Made by a program: the position numbers and the translations under genes. This document shows positions 47,331 to 55,899 of a stretch of 64,000 bases of DNA, in pieces. Numbering within the stretch: position 1 is the stretch's first letter; the number at the start of each line of letters is the position of its first letter. The notes under the pieces were generated by a model. It made no database searches. It had not been told where the DNA came from and saw only the letters and a list, made by a program, of their open reading frames with translations. This DNA comes from an uncultured Oscillospiraceae bacterium (GTDB taxonomy: Bacteria > Bacillota > Clostridia > Oscillospirales > Acutalibacteraceae), in contig UQOE01000006.1 of NCBI GenBank assembly GCA_900542575.1, positions 1 through 64,000 of the forward strand, read 5' to 3'.

Positions 47331-48137
47331 TTACCCTTTCAGCAGTTCCAGCGTACGGTCGTAGCTGGCTTTCAGTGCCTTTGCGACGATTCCGTCCAGA
47401 TCGGATTCGATCAGGGAGTTGACCCCCTCAATGGTCGTGCCGCCCGGACTGCAGACCCGGATGCGAAGGGTTTCCAGGGACTCCTCGCTGTTCTCGGCGA
47501 GCAGTGCCGAGCCGCGGGTCGTGGACATGGCAAGTTTGACTGCCGTATCGTAATCCATTCCGAGCTTCTCGCCGGCCCGGGCCATGGCATCCATAAACTG
47601 GTAGACAAACGCCGGGCCGCATCCGGAAATAACCGCGGCGGCGTCAATCTCCTGTTCCGTCATAGGGACAACCGTACCGGTGCCCGCGAAGTCGGTGAGG
47701 AACTTCTGAAACTGTGTCTCGGTGACGCGCTCATTGTGTGCCACCAGCGTGGTCCCGGCGCCGACGGAAGCCGGTGTATTCGGCATAATGCGGATTACCG
47801 GAAATTCGGCTCCCGCATAGGTCTCCACGGTTTTCATGGTCGTACCCGCCGCCATCGTGACAAGAACCGCCTTCGGATTCGCCTTCAGCAGCTCCTGGAG
47901 CGGGGCAAGTGCGTCTTTCAGAACCTGAGGCTTCACAGCGAGTACCACATAGGTACTGTTTGCCGCAATATCCTCTGCATCGGTTGCGACGGCTCCGATC
48001 TTTTCAGCAAGAGCCTCCGCCTTGGCTGGAGTCCGGTTGCAGACAGCGATGCTGCTGCCGGGGACCGATTTAGCCACGCCGGCCGAGAGAGCAGAGCCCA
48101 TATTGCCTGCGCCGATGAAACCATATTCATATGCCAT
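47331..48137 (-). CDS. proC: Pyrroline-5-carboxylate reductase
   Basis: ProC does the last step of proline synthesis, reducing pyrroline-5-carboxylate with NAD(P)H. The 268-residue protein has the nucleotide motif GFIGAGNMGSAL, the VLAVKPQ segment, RIMPNTPASVGAG and the C-terminal SPGGTTIEG signature. It follows proA by 21 bases and leads into mntP. Confidence 0.96.
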   Translation of the reverse strand: MAYEYGFIGAGNMGSALSAGVAKSVPGSSIAVCNRTPAKAEALAEKIGAVATDAEDIAANSTYVVLAVKPQVLKDALAPLQELLKANPKAVLVTMAAGTTMKTVETYAGAEFPVIRIMPNTPASVGAGTTLVAHNERVTETQFQKFLTDFAGTGTVVPMTEQEIDAAAVISGCGPAFVYQFMDAMARAGEKLGMDYDTAVKLAMSTTRGSALLAENSEESLETLRIRVCSPGGTTIEGVNSLIESDLDGIVAKALKASYDRTLELLKG

Positions 48138-48158
48138 AATCTTGATTCCTCCAATGAT

Positions 48159-49424
48159 TCAGCTACGGATCTGTCCGTCGCCGTGGATAATATATTTATA
48201 AGTGGTAAGTTCTACCAGTCCCATCGGGCCGCGGGCATGGAGCTTCTGCGTAGAGATGCCCATTTCACAGCCGAGACCGAATTCACCGCCGTCGGTAAAG
48301 CGGGTGGAGACGTTGACATAGACCGCAGCGCTGTCCACACGGCTGGTGAAATAGTTGGCGCTGGCCTCCGATTCCGTGACAATTGCCTCACTGTGATGCG
48401 TCGAGTGCTTCTGGATGTGTTTCACCGCCTCTTCGACGGAATCTACCACTTTCACCGACAGAATGTAGTCATTGTACTCGGTATCGAAGTCGTCCGGGCC
48501 GGCCGGCGTGCCGTCGATGATGGCCGCAGCGCGCGGATCCAGCCGCAGCTCAACGGGCGTCAGGCCGTCGGCTTTCCGCTTATCGACCAGGATCTGCTTC
48601 AGCATCGGCAGAAATTCATCGGCGACGTCTTTGTGCACCAGAAGGACTTCCTCTGCATTGCAGACGGACGGACGCTGTGTCTTGGCATTGTTGACGATGT
48701 TGACCGCTTTCAGCAGGTCGGCACTTGCATCCACATAGACGTGGCAGATGCCGCTGCCGGTCTGAATATAAGGAACTTTTGCATTGGAAGTGACATGATT
48801 GATCAGCCGCGCACCGCCGCGGGGAATCAGGAGATCGACATAACCGACGGCATTCATAATGACATCGGCACTTGCATGGGTCAGGTCAGAGACGAGGCTG
48901 ACCGCATCTTCCGTGATGCCGCATTTCTTCAGGGCGGCCTTCATGGCGTCGACAATGGCTTTCGAAGTCCGATAGCTCTCCTTGCCGCCGCGGAGTACAA
49001 CCGCATTGCCGCTCTTGAACGCGAGAGAGGCCGCGTCCGACGTGACATTGGGACGGCTCTCATAGATGATGGCGACAACGCCGAGGGGCGTCCGTGTCTT
49101 CTCAATTTTTATGCCGTTGGGGCGAATAATCGTCTTGTCGACCTGCCCGACCGGATCCGGGAGATCGATCAGCTGGCGGATGCCGTCTGCCATTCCGGCA
49201 ATACGGTCCTCCGAGAGGCTCAGACGGTCAATCATGACATCGGAGATCGTTCCGCGCGCAGCGGCAACGTCTTCGGCGTTGGCTTCCAGAATAGGGTCGG
49301 TATTGTCCAGAAGCGCCTGCGCCATCATGGCGAGGGCGTCATTTTTCTGGTCCGTGGTCAGTGCTGCAATTTCCGCAGAAGCACGCTTGGCAGCCTTGCA
49401 GAGTTCCAGGGTAGAGTTGTCCAT
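48159..49424 (-). CDS. proA: Glutamate-5-semialdehyde dehydrogenase
   Basis: ProA reduces glutamyl-5-phosphate to the semialdehyde with NADPH, the second step of proline synthesis. The 421-residue protein is an aldehyde-dehydrogenase-fold enzyme with the catalytic Cys in QRPSVCNAEE, GNAVVLRGGKE and the C-terminal FTDGGEFGLGCEMGIS region. It follows proB by 23 bases. Confidence 0.96.
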   Translation of the reverse strand: MDNSTLELCKAAKRASAEIAALTTDQKNDALAMMAQALLDNTDPILEANAEDVAAARGTISDVMIDRLSLSEDRIAGMADGIRQLIDLPDPVGQVDKTIIRPNGIKIEKTRTPLGVVAIIYESRPNVTSDAASLAFKSGNAVVLRGGKESYRTSKAIVDAMKAALKKCGITEDAVSLVSDLTHASADVIMNAVGYVDLLIPRGGARLINHVTSNAKVPYIQTGSGICHVYVDASADLLKAVNIVNNAKTQRPSVCNAEEVLLVHKDVADEFLPMLKQILVDKRKADGLTPVELRLDPRAAAIIDGTPAGPDDFDTEYNDYILSVKVVDSVEEAVKHIQKHSTHHSEAIVTESEASANYFTSRVDSAAVYVNVSTRFTDGGEFGLGCEMGISTQKLHARGPMGLVELTTYKYIIHGDGQIRS

Positions 49425-49447
49425 GTTATCACCTTTATTTCATTTTC

Positions 49448-50224
49448 TTAATGTTTCGATTTCGGAAGGAACGTCGTCCCCACAAACGTCTCCCCTTCCG
49501 CAACTGAATAGAGGATGGATGGACGCTTGCTGTTGACGATGACGGTTCGGATACCGGCGTCCGTCGCAATTTCCGCCGCCTTCAGCTTAGTGGCCATTCC
49601 GCCGGTGCCGCGGGAGGTACCGCGTCCGCCGGCAGCAGCCCGCATCTCTTCCGTAATCTTCGGGACCGTCTCAATGAGATGTGCCTCCGGATTATGGCGC
49701 GGATCTGCCGTGAACAGGCCGTCGATATCTGTGAGGATGATGAGCAGATCGGCATTCATACTTTCCGCCACAACGGCTCCAAGGGAGTCGTTGTCGCCGA
49801 TTTTGATCTCATCGACCGAGATGGTATCGTTTTCGTTGATGATGGGAATTGCCCCCAGCTCCAAAAGCCGGTTCATGGTGTTGATAAAGTTTCTGTGCCG
49901 TTTTTCCTTTTTAAAGTCGCTGGCGGTTATCAGCAGCTGCGCCACCGTGTGATTATACGCGCCGAACAGCTTGTCATACACGTACATCAGTTCGCTCTGT
50001 CCGACCGCGGCACAGGCCTGTTTGCCGGGGATATCCGCCGGGGTTTCCCGGATGGGGAGTTTCCCGACGCCCATGGCAATGGCGCCGGAAGATACCAGAA
50101 TGACTTCATTTCCGGCGTTTTTGAGGTCGGAGAGAATCTTGCAGAACTCCTCCATCCACCGGATGTTCAGGTTGCCGCTCTGGTGCGTCAGTGACGAAGA
50201 GCCGACTTTGATTACTATTCGCAT
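49448..50224 (-). CDS. proB: Glutamate 5-kinase, short form
   Basis: ProB phosphorylates glutamate and is the regulated first step of proline synthesis. The 258-residue protein has the amino-acid-kinase opening VIKVGSSSLT, LVSSGAIAMG, INENDTIS and GTGGMATKLKAA. It stops after the kinase domain and so lacks the C-terminal PUA domain of the 367-residue E. coli enzyme; such short forms are known. The ATG (50222-50224) follows GAGAGGAAAA, and a perfect consensus promoter stands at 50268-50296. Confidence 0.95.
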   Translation of the reverse strand: MRIVIKVGSSSLTHQSGNLNIRWMEEFCKILSDLKNAGNEVILVSSGAIAMGVGKLPIRETPADIPGKQACAAVGQSELMYVYDKLFGAYNHTVAQLLITASDFKKEKRHRNFINTMNRLLELGAIPIINENDTISVDEIKIGDNDSLGAVVAESMNADLLIILTDIDGLFTADPRHNPEAHLIETVPKITEEMRAAAGGRGTSRGTGGMATKLKAAEIATDAGIRTVIVNSKRPSILYSVAEGETFVGTTFLPKSKH

Positions 50225-50267
50225 GAACCGTTTTCCTCTCTTCTGATTCGAATGGGACTTTCTCTCT

Positions 50268-50296
50268 ATTATACGGTCCTCCCAGACGCCTGTCAA
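50268..50296 (-). promoter_or_regulatory. Promoter of the proB-proA-proC-mntP operon
   Basis: Minus strand TTGACA (50291-50296), 17 bases, TATAAT (50268-50273). Only about 35 bases of leader follow, so no T-box fits here. Confidence 0.8.
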
Positions 50297-50321
50297 AAAT
50301 CGGAATTCCCATAAAGAAACA

Positions 50322-50364
50322 GGACTGCTGCAGAAAATCATTTTTGCAGCAGTCCCGTTTTTTC
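50322..50364. terminator. Terminator after niaR
   Basis: The stem GGACTGCTGCA/TGCAGCAGTCC with a 12-base loop lies between niaR and the pro promoter. The T run is better on the plus strand, but on the minus strand TGTTTC can still serve niaR. Confidence 0.65.
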
Positions 50365-50374
50365 ATAAGATAAA

Positions 50375-50920
50375 TCAGCCGGCACCCCAGAAGTCCACGG
50401 GCTCATAGTCCGTGAGCGGGGCCAGGAATCCGGCGTCCATCAGCTTATTCTGAATGGTATCGAGCACTTCGCTGCTCTCTGCCAAAACCGTGTGATAATG
50501 GTATCCGGAAGTCAGGTTCATCAGAGGCTGTGATTTGCCGGTCCGGATGGACTGGAGGTACGCCGCCACATCAGCCCGGGAGCGGATATTCAGATCCGCG
50601 TGAATCAGCCCGTAGACCTTGTGATAGACGAAGACATCCTTACATACGGCACCGTAATCGACGATCAGATTGAGCTCGGTCTCGGTTTCCGCCATAGTGT
50701 GATAGACCTTGAAGACCCGGCTCTCCTTGAAGTGCTCCGACAGGAGATAGCCGTGGTTGGTAGAGACAATTTCGTGCCCTTCCGCGCGCAGCAGGGCAAT
50801 ATCCTGCACCACCACCTGCCGGCTGACGCCGAACTGCGATGCAAACGTCTTGCCGGACACGGCATGCCCGCTGCTCCGCAGGGTCTGGATGATCATCATC
50901 CTGCGTTCTTCACCTTTCAT
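50375..50920 (-). CDS. niaR: Nicotinate-responsive repressor NiaR
   Basis: NiaR represses NAD synthesis and niacin uptake genes when nicotinic acid is present. The 181-residue protein has an N-terminal helix-turn-helix (KTFASQFGVSRQVVVQDIALLR in outline, about 22-45) and a C-terminal 3H domain with its conserved His residues (in FKVYHT, LIHADLN and SGYHYHTV). It is the last gene of nadB-nadC-niaR, so the repressor probably controls its own operon through the palindromes at 53200-53247. Confidence 0.93.
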   Translation of the reverse strand: MKGEERRMMIIQTLRSSGHAVSGKTFASQFGVSRQVVVQDIALLRAEGHEIVSTNHGYLLSEHFKESRVFKVYHTMAETETELNLIVDYGAVCKDVFVYHKVYGLIHADLNIRSRADVAAYLQSIRTGKSQPLMNLTSGYHYHTVLAESSEVLDTIQNKLMDAGFLAPLTDYEPVDFWGAG

Positions 50921-50946
50921 GCGCCAATTGGTCCTTTCGTAAAGTC

Positions 50947-51801
50947 TTAAACTGCGTGAAGATGTTTCAGGGACAGATCGAGAATGGGGGCGGAATGGGT
51001 CAGCGCCCCGCTGGAGACATAGTCGACGCCCAGGTCCCTGATAGAGGAGATGTTCTCGCGGGTGACATTGCCGGAGACCTCCACCTCTGCCGTCCCATGG
51101 ATTATCTCCATGGCTTTTTGCATGGTCTCGTGGTCCATGTTGTCCAGCATGATGATGTCAGCACCGGCCTCGACGGCCTCGCCCACCTGTTCCAGGGTCT
51201 CCACTTCGACCTCAATCTTCCGTACAAACGGTGCGTACTCCTTTGCGGCCTGAATGGCCTCTCTGACGCCGCCGGCCGCCCCGATGTGGTTGTCTTTCAG
51301 CAGAACGCCGTCGGAAAGGTTGTAGCGGTGATTGTGGCCGCCGCCGCAGGTGACTGCATATTTTTCGAAGATGCGGTTGTTCGGCGTAGTCTTACGGGTA
51401 TCGAGCAGTTTGGTTTTCGTCCCCTCCAGGAGAGAGGCCATCTGATGGGTATAAGTGGCAATACCGCTCATGCGCTGAAGATAATTCAGCGCCGTGCGCT
51501 CGCCGCAGAGCAGGACACGGATGTCTCCGTGCAGTTTGCCGATCTCCTGTCCTTTTGTGACCTTGTCGCCGTCCTGAACGGTAAAGGTAATGCTGACATT
51601 CGGATCCAGCAGCTCAAAAGTGCGGGCAAAGACCTGCAGACCGCAGATGATGCCGTCCTCTTTGCAGATCAGATCGGCCTCGCCGTCCTGCGGATGCGGC
51701 ATGACGCTGTTGGTGGAGACATCTTCACTGGAGATATCCTCTCGAAGCGCGCTCTCGATATAGGGGTCCACATTTAATTTCAGGGTTACTGGATCGTACA
51801 C
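50947..51801 (-). CDS. nadC: Nicotinate-nucleotide pyrophosphorylase (quinolinate PRTase)
   Basis: NadC converts quinolinate and PRPP to nicotinate mononucleotide, the third step of NAD synthesis. The 284-residue protein has the ERTALNYLQRMSGIAT segment, DTRKTTP, the GGGHNHRYNLSD motif, the VEVETLEQ strand and the late VSSGALTHS. It overlaps nadB by 16 bases and is followed by niaR after 26. Confidence 0.97.
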   Translation of the reverse strand: MYDPVTLKLNVDPYIESALREDISSEDVSTNSVMPHPQDGEADLICKEDGIICGLQVFARTFELLDPNVSITFTVQDGDKVTKGQEIGKLHGDIRVLLCGERTALNYLQRMSGIATYTHQMASLLEGTKTKLLDTRKTTPNNRIFEKYAVTCGGGHNHRYNLSDGVLLKDNHIGAAGGVREAIQAAKEYAPFVRKIEVEVETLEQVGEAVEAGADIIMLDNMDHETMQKAMEIIHGTAEVEVSGNVTRENISSIRDLGVDYVSSGALTHSAPILDLSLKHLHAV

Positions 51802-53132
51802 GGTTCATACCTCATTTCCGCCCGAGCCCCGATGGGATGGGCTTTTTCTTCCTCATCTATTTCCTCGGCGACGGTCTCGCCGTAGATATCAATCAGCCGG
51901 TCCGTATCGGCGTACCGCGTCAGCGGGATTGACTCGAGCAGATCGGGATTCCGCTTAATGCGGTTCTCGTCTGCCGCGATGTCCTTTGCCGCACGCTTGG
52001 CGAAAACCAGAGCCTCCAGCAGCGAGTTGCTGGCCAGGCGGTTCCGGCCATGGACTCCGTTGCAGGCGCACTCGCCGATGGCATAGAGCTGGTCCATCGT
52101 GGTCTTGCTCACATAGTCCACTTTGACTCCGCCCATAAAGTAGTGTTGGGCAGGGACAACGGGGATGCACTCCTTGAAGACGTCATACCCCTCTTCTCTG
52201 CAGTGCTCAACGATATTCGGAAAATGGGATTCAACTTCCTCGCGCGGAATGGTGCGAAGGTCTTCCCAGACGAAATCGGTTCCGTCTTTCTTCATCTGCC
52301 TGAGGATTTCCTTTGAGAGGAGATCCCGCGGGAGAAGTTCATTGGTAAAGCGATGGAAGTTCTTGTCATACAGCCTGGCCCCTTCTCCGCGGACGGACTC
52401 GGAGATCAGAAAGCTGCGCTCCCCGGGCTTTTTGGAGTAGAGCGTGGTCGGATGAATCTGCACGTAATTGACGTTTTTCAGATCTATATTGTGCTGTTTG
52501 GCGATGGCCAGTGCATCGCCCGTGAGATGCGGGTAGTTGGTGGAATGGGTGTACAGGCCGCCGATACCGCCGCAGGCCCAGACCGTGTGCTCTGCCTCGC
52601 AGGTGGTGATGCTGCCGTCCGGCAGTTCCAGCACGGCGCCATAGCAGACATTGTCCTTCTCCACGATGTCCAGCATGGTGGTATGGTCCATCAGGGTGAC
52701 ATTCGGAAGTTTCCGGACCGCCTCCAACAGGCGGGTGGTAATCTCTTTGCCGGTCTCGTCCTCATGAAAGAGGATGCGGTGATGCGAATGGGCCCCCTCG
52801 CGGGTAAAGACGAAGTTGCCCTCCTCGTCGCGTTTGAACTGCGCGCCGTAGGAGACCAGGTCGCGGATGACATCCTGGGAGGAGCGGATCATGATTTCAA
52901 CCGACTTCCTGTCATTTTCATAGTGTCCGGCCTTCATAGTGTCCTCAAAATAGCTGTCGTAGTCCGATTCGTCCTTGAGCATGCAGATGCCGCCCTGGGC
53001 AAGATAGGAGTCGCTGCCCTCCAGGTCTGCCTTTGAGAGAATCAGAATCTGTTTGTCCCTGGGCAGCTGCAGCGCACAGTAAAGTCCTGCACAGCCGCTG
53101 CCCACGATGAGAATATCGGTTTTCATTCCCAT
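51786..53132 (-). CDS. nadB: L-aspartate oxidase
   Basis: NadB oxidises aspartate to iminoaspartate with FAD; under anaerobic conditions fumarate can accept the electrons. The 448-residue protein has the FAD motif DILIVGSGCAGLYCA, the SYLAQGGI segment, the ALHSH-like REGAHSHHR catalytic region and the late CACNGVHGRNRLASNSLLE. At 448 it is shorter than the 530-540 residues of E. coli and lacks most of the C-terminal helical extension, as in other Clostridia. I start at ATG 53130-53132, with GAAGGAAG upstream; the next ATG is two codons later. Confidence 0.94.
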   Translation of the reverse strand: MGMKTDILIVGSGCAGLYCALQLPRDKQILILSKADLEGSDSYLAQGGICMLKDESDYDSYFEDTMKAGHYENDRKSVEIMIRSSQDVIRDLVSYGAQFKRDEEGNFVFTREGAHSHHRILFHEDETGKEITTRLLEAVRKLPNVTLMDHTTMLDIVEKDNVCYGAVLELPDGSITTCEAEHTVWACGGIGGLYTHSTNYPHLTGDALAIAKQHNIDLKNVNYVQIHPTTLYSKKPGERSFLISESVRGEGARLYDKNFHRFTNELLPRDLLSKEILRQMKKDGTDFVWEDLRTIPREEVESHFPNIVEHCREEGYDVFKECIPVVPAQHYFMGGVKVDYVSKTTMDQLYAIGECACNGVHGRNRLASNSLLEALVFAKRAAKDIAADENRIKRNPDLLESIPLTRYADTDRLIDIYGETVAEEIDEEEKAHPIGARAEMRYEPCTIQ

Positions 53133-53166
53133 GCGGATCGCTTCCTTCTCGCTGATTTTGACCCCG

Positions 53167-53267
53167 ATTATAGCACACCTTCTTTTCAATGACAACACCA
53201 TTGACACACTAATGTCAATATTTATTTTGTCAGGTGTCTTGACACCTAAATCCCGCCTCATTATGAT
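53167..53267. promoter_or_regulatory. Divergent nadB/nadA promoters with two NiaR-type palindromes
   Basis: nadB, minus strand: TTGTCA (53190-53195), 17 bases, TATAAT (53167-53172). nadA, plus strand: TTGACA (53239-53244), 17 bases, TATGAT (53262-53267). AGGTGTC-TT-GACACCT (53232-53247) covers the nadA -35, and ATTGACA-N6-TGTCAAT (53200-53219) abuts the nadB -35. These GTGTC/GACAC-based palindromes fit the repressor coded at the end of the nadB operon. Confidence 0.75.
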
Positions 53268-53333
53268 AGAAGAGGTTTTACAAACATTTTACCTGTGGAA
53301 TTGCGCAGGTTTTCAAAAGGATGGAATCCATTT

Positions 53334-54254
53334 ATGCTGACAACAAGAGAAGTCCAGGACGAAATTCTTCGTCTGAAAAAGGAAAAAGATATCTGCATTC
53401 TGGTCCACGCCTACCAGAGCCATGACATCTGGGAGGTCGCAGACTATGTCGGCGACTCCTACGGTCTCAGTGTCCAGGCGTCCAAAGCTCCGAATCAGAC
53501 CATCATCATGTGCGGTGTGCGCTTCATGGCGGAGACCTGCAAAATGCTCTCGCCGCAGAAAAAAGTGCTTCTGGCCAACCCCTCTGCGGGATGTCCTATG
53601 GCCGATCAGTACAGCGGCACCGATGTCCGGGAGCTCCGAAAGAAGTATCCAGGCAAGACTGTGGTCGCGTATATCAATACCACTGCGGAGACCAAGGCCC
53701 AGTGTGACGTCTGCGTCACCTCCTCTGCCGCAGTCCGCATCGTAAAAAATATGCCGGAGACCGACATCCTGTTCATTCCGGACGGCCAGCTTGGCCAGTG
53801 GGTTGCCGACCAGTGCCCGGAAAAAGATATCACTCTGGTCCGCGGCGGCTGCCCGACCCACCGCCGAATCACCGGACTGGAGGCCGAGGTCATGAAGAAG
53901 AACCACCCGAACGCCCTTCTTCTGGTTCATCCGGAGTGCCGCCCCGAAGTCACTGCCCTCGCGGACTACGCAGGATCCACCACCGGCATCATGAACTTTG
54001 CTAAAAACAGCGACCACAAGGAATTTATTATCGGCACCGAGAACAGCATCGTGCAGCACCTCCAGATGGAGTGCCCGGACAAAGTCTTCTACGCCCTCTC
54101 CAAAGAGTGCGTCTGCCCGAACATGCGCATGACCACCCTCATGGATGTCTATCACAGCGTCAAGGGAGACGGCGGCGAAGAGATCCGCATGAGCGATGAA
54201 CTGATTGCATCCGCCCGCCGGCCCATCGACCGCATGATTGAACTGGGCGGTTAA
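53334..54254 (+). CDS. nadA: Quinolinate synthase
   Basis: NadA joins iminoaspartate and dihydroxyacetone phosphate to quinolinate with a [4Fe-4S] cluster that is open to oxygen. The 306-residue protein has the three Cys ligand regions (FMAET just after MCGVR, VCVTSSA and CVCPNM), the HAYQSHDIWEVADYVGDS opening and HPECRPEV. I start at ATG 53334; the ribosome site is weak (AAAAGGATGG, about ten bases upstream). Unusually for Clostridia, where nadABC often form one operon, nadA stands apart, divergent from nadBC-niaR. Confidence 0.95.
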   Translation: MLTTREVQDEILRLKKEKDICILVHAYQSHDIWEVADYVGDSYGLSVQASKAPNQTIIMCGVRFMAETCKMLSPQKKVLLANPSAGCPMADQYSGTDVRELRKKYPGKTVVAYINTTAETKAQCDVCVTSSAAVRIVKNMPETDILFIPDGQLGQWVADQCPEKDITLVRGGCPTHRRITGLEAEVMKKNHPNALLLVHPECRPEVTALADYAGSTTGIMNFAKNSDHKEFIIGTENSIVQHLQMECPDKVFYALSKECVCPNMRMTTLMDVYHSVKGDGGEEIRMSDELIASARRPIDRMIELGG

Positions 54255-54269
54255 AAACAGAGAACTTCA

Positions 54270-54308
54270 CGGCGATCTGCTTGAGAGAGCAGGCCGCCGT
54301 TTTCTTTT
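54270..54308 (+). terminator. Terminator after nadA
   Basis: A hairpin with a 2-by-2 internal loop (CGGCG..CTGCT against AGCAG..CGCCG) is followed by TTTTCTTTTG. Confidence 0.7.
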
Positions 54309-54372
54309 GTCCGCTTTCAGCCGGCCGCCCATGGTCCCATCTGGTATACTGAAGAGGAAAGGAGTGTCACCC

Positions 54373-54885
54373 ATGAAACCGAATCTGGAAATTGAGCGAA
54401 AGTGGATGGTACATGACTGGCCCCACGCAGGCCTCCCACTGGTCAAAGAGGAAAGGATGCGGCAGGGATATATCACCACGGACCCCACAGTGCGCATTCG
54501 GGAAGAGGCCCGGACCGGCGGGGAGACCCATTATATATTATGTTTTAAATCGCACGGGCTGCTGACCCGCAAAGAGATTGAGATCGAAATTACGAAAGAG
54601 GAATTTGCACAGCTGGAAGATCTCATCGGTCTGCCGCTCATTCCGAAGGTGCGCCGCACCTATCGGCTCCCGGACGGGCAGATGCTGGAGGTCAACCACG
54701 TCGACAAGGGTCAGCCCACCGAATTTTTCTACGCCGAAATCGAGTTTTCCTCCGAGGAGGCCGCCCGCTCTTTCGCTCCATCTGCGGATGCGCTGCAGGA
54801 CTACCTGAACGACGACGTCACGGACCAGCCAGGCCAGTCCATGGCCGCCTACTGGTGCCAGACCAGGCTTGACCGCCATGCATGA
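54373..54885 (+). CDS. CYTH-domain protein
   Basis: The 170-residue protein has the CYTH (adenylate cyclase/thiamine triphosphatase) tunnel fold. The signature ExExK appears as EIERKW at the start, with basic residues (VRIREEA, KSHGLLTRKEIEIEI) and late acidic residues (EFFYAEIEF) lining the tunnel. Such proteins hydrolyse triphosphates such as inorganic triphosphate or thiamine triphosphate. The ATG at 54373 has AAAGGAG upstream. It overlaps the next gene by eight bases. Confidence 0.88.
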   Translation: MKPNLEIERKWMVHDWPHAGLPLVKEERMRQGYITTDPTVRIREEARTGGETHYILCFKSHGLLTRKEIEIEITKEEFAQLEDLIGLPLIPKVRRTYRLPDGQMLEVNHVDKGQPTEFFYAEIEFSSEEAARSFAPSADALQDYLNDDVTDQPGQSMAAYWCQTRLDRHA

Positions 54886-55180
54886 CGTCAAAATTACGGC
54901 GCTGCGCCGCACGGAATATCCGGAACTGATGAAGCAGTACGAGCTGCCCCTGGAAGAAGCCTGTACCGTACACGTGGGACAGACGTGGATCGCCAGGGAG
55001 GGGCGCTGCCCGGATGGGTTCTGTCAGAGTGCCTGGGAAACGCTGCGCCCCTTCGCCGAAGAGCTGGCCGAAGGGGGCGGAAATTTTTTCGGGGACTGGA
55101 TGAAAAATCCACACTCCGCCCTGCTCTCCTGCAATGACGGCTTTCGCCCTGTGAGTTTCCTGTTGGAGATGCAGCCATAG
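54878..55180 (+). CDS. TIGR04076-family small protein
   Basis: This 100-residue protein resembles TIGR04076, a family common in Clostridia: an opening VKITALRR, a central GQTW and CPDGFCQSAW stretch, and an ending with CNDGFRPVSFLLE. Its role is not known; the Cys residues could bind a metal. I use the ATG at 54878, inside the last codons of the CYTH gene (8-base overlap), so translation is probably coupled. A TTG nine bases earlier is an alternative. Confidence 0.8.
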   Translation: MHDVKITALRRTEYPELMKQYELPLEEACTVHVGQTWIAREGRCPDGFCQSAWETLRPFAEELAEGGGNFFGDWMKNPHSALLSCNDGFRPVSFLLEMQP

Positions 55181-55210
55181 AAAAACCGGCCCCCCAGACG
55201 GGAGGCCGGC
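55181..55210. terminator. Terminator between converging genes
   Basis: A GC-rich hairpin (CCGGCC/GGCCGG with partial inner C/G pairing) has AAAAA and TTTTT flanks and serves both the TIGR04076-like gene and hypB. Confidence 0.75.
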
Positions 55211-55230
55211 AGAAAAAGTATCTTCATTTG

Positions 55231-55899
55231 TTATTTGTTCCAGGCGTCAATCTGTTCGCGGAGATAGTCCTCGAAAGCGTCCATGCCCTCGCCGGTCTTG
55301 GCAGAGGCGAAGAAGATTTTGGCATCTGGGTTCAGATTGTGGACCCGCTCCACCAGAGCGTCGTCATCGAACGGGAAATATTCCTTCGTGTCAATCTTGT
55401 TGATGAGTACGACGTTGGAAATGGTAAACATAAGCGGGTACTTGAGCGGCTTGTCGTCGCCCTCCGGAACCGAGAGAATTTCCAGGTTGATGGAGGAGCC
55501 TGTGTCGGTCTCTGCCGGGCAGACAAGATTGCCGATGTTTTCAAGGAAAAGGACATCGAGGTCCTCCGTCGGGAACTCGCGGAGCGCTTCCATGGTCATC
55601 TCCGCATCCATGGCGCATTCGCCATTGGTGTGGACCTGGATGGTGCGAACGCCGGCCTTTTCCATGGTCTCGGCGTCGACGGTTGCATCGATATCGGCCT
55701 CCATGACACCGATCTTATATTTGTCCTTCAGGCTCTGAATGACATGCAGCAGCGTCGTAGTCTTTCCGGCACCCGGGGAAGCCATGACGTTGACCATGAA
55801 GGTTTTCTGCGCTTTCAGCTGTCTGCGGTTCTCCGCAGCAACCTTATCGTTTAATTCAAAGACGCCTTTGTTGACGTCGATTACTTTCAGTTCAGCCAT
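55231..55899 (-). CDS. hypB: HypB-like GTPase, divergent copy
   Basis: HypB is a P-loop GTPase that hands nickel to [NiFe] hydrogenases or other nickel enzymes. This 222-residue copy has the P-loop MASPGAGKTT (about 39-48), EADIDATVDAE, the metal-site Cys127 in NLVCPAE and the GTP motif NKID. In E. coli HypB the metal site is Cys166-His167; here the pair reads Cys95-Ala96 (GECAMDAEM), so the His is lost. It lacks an N-terminal CCxxC or His-rich stretch. It overlaps the other hypB by eight bases and ends at a terminator. It may have taken on a new client or regulate its twin. Confidence 0.88.
   Translation of the reverse strand: MAELKVIDVNKGVFELNDKVAAENRRQLKAQKTFMVNVMASPGAGKTTTLLHVIQSLKDKYKIGVMEADIDATVDAETMEKAGVRTIQVHTNGECAMDAEMTMEALREFPTEDLDVLFLENIGNLVCPAETDTGSSINLEILSVPEGDDKPLKYPLMFTISNVVLINKIDTKEYFPFDDDALVERVHNLNPDAKIFFASAKTGEGMDAFEDYLREQIDAWNK

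Noticed and set aside
50224..50300. A T-box leader for the proline operon
   Set aside because: Only about 35 bases separate the promoter start point from proB, far too short for a T-box.
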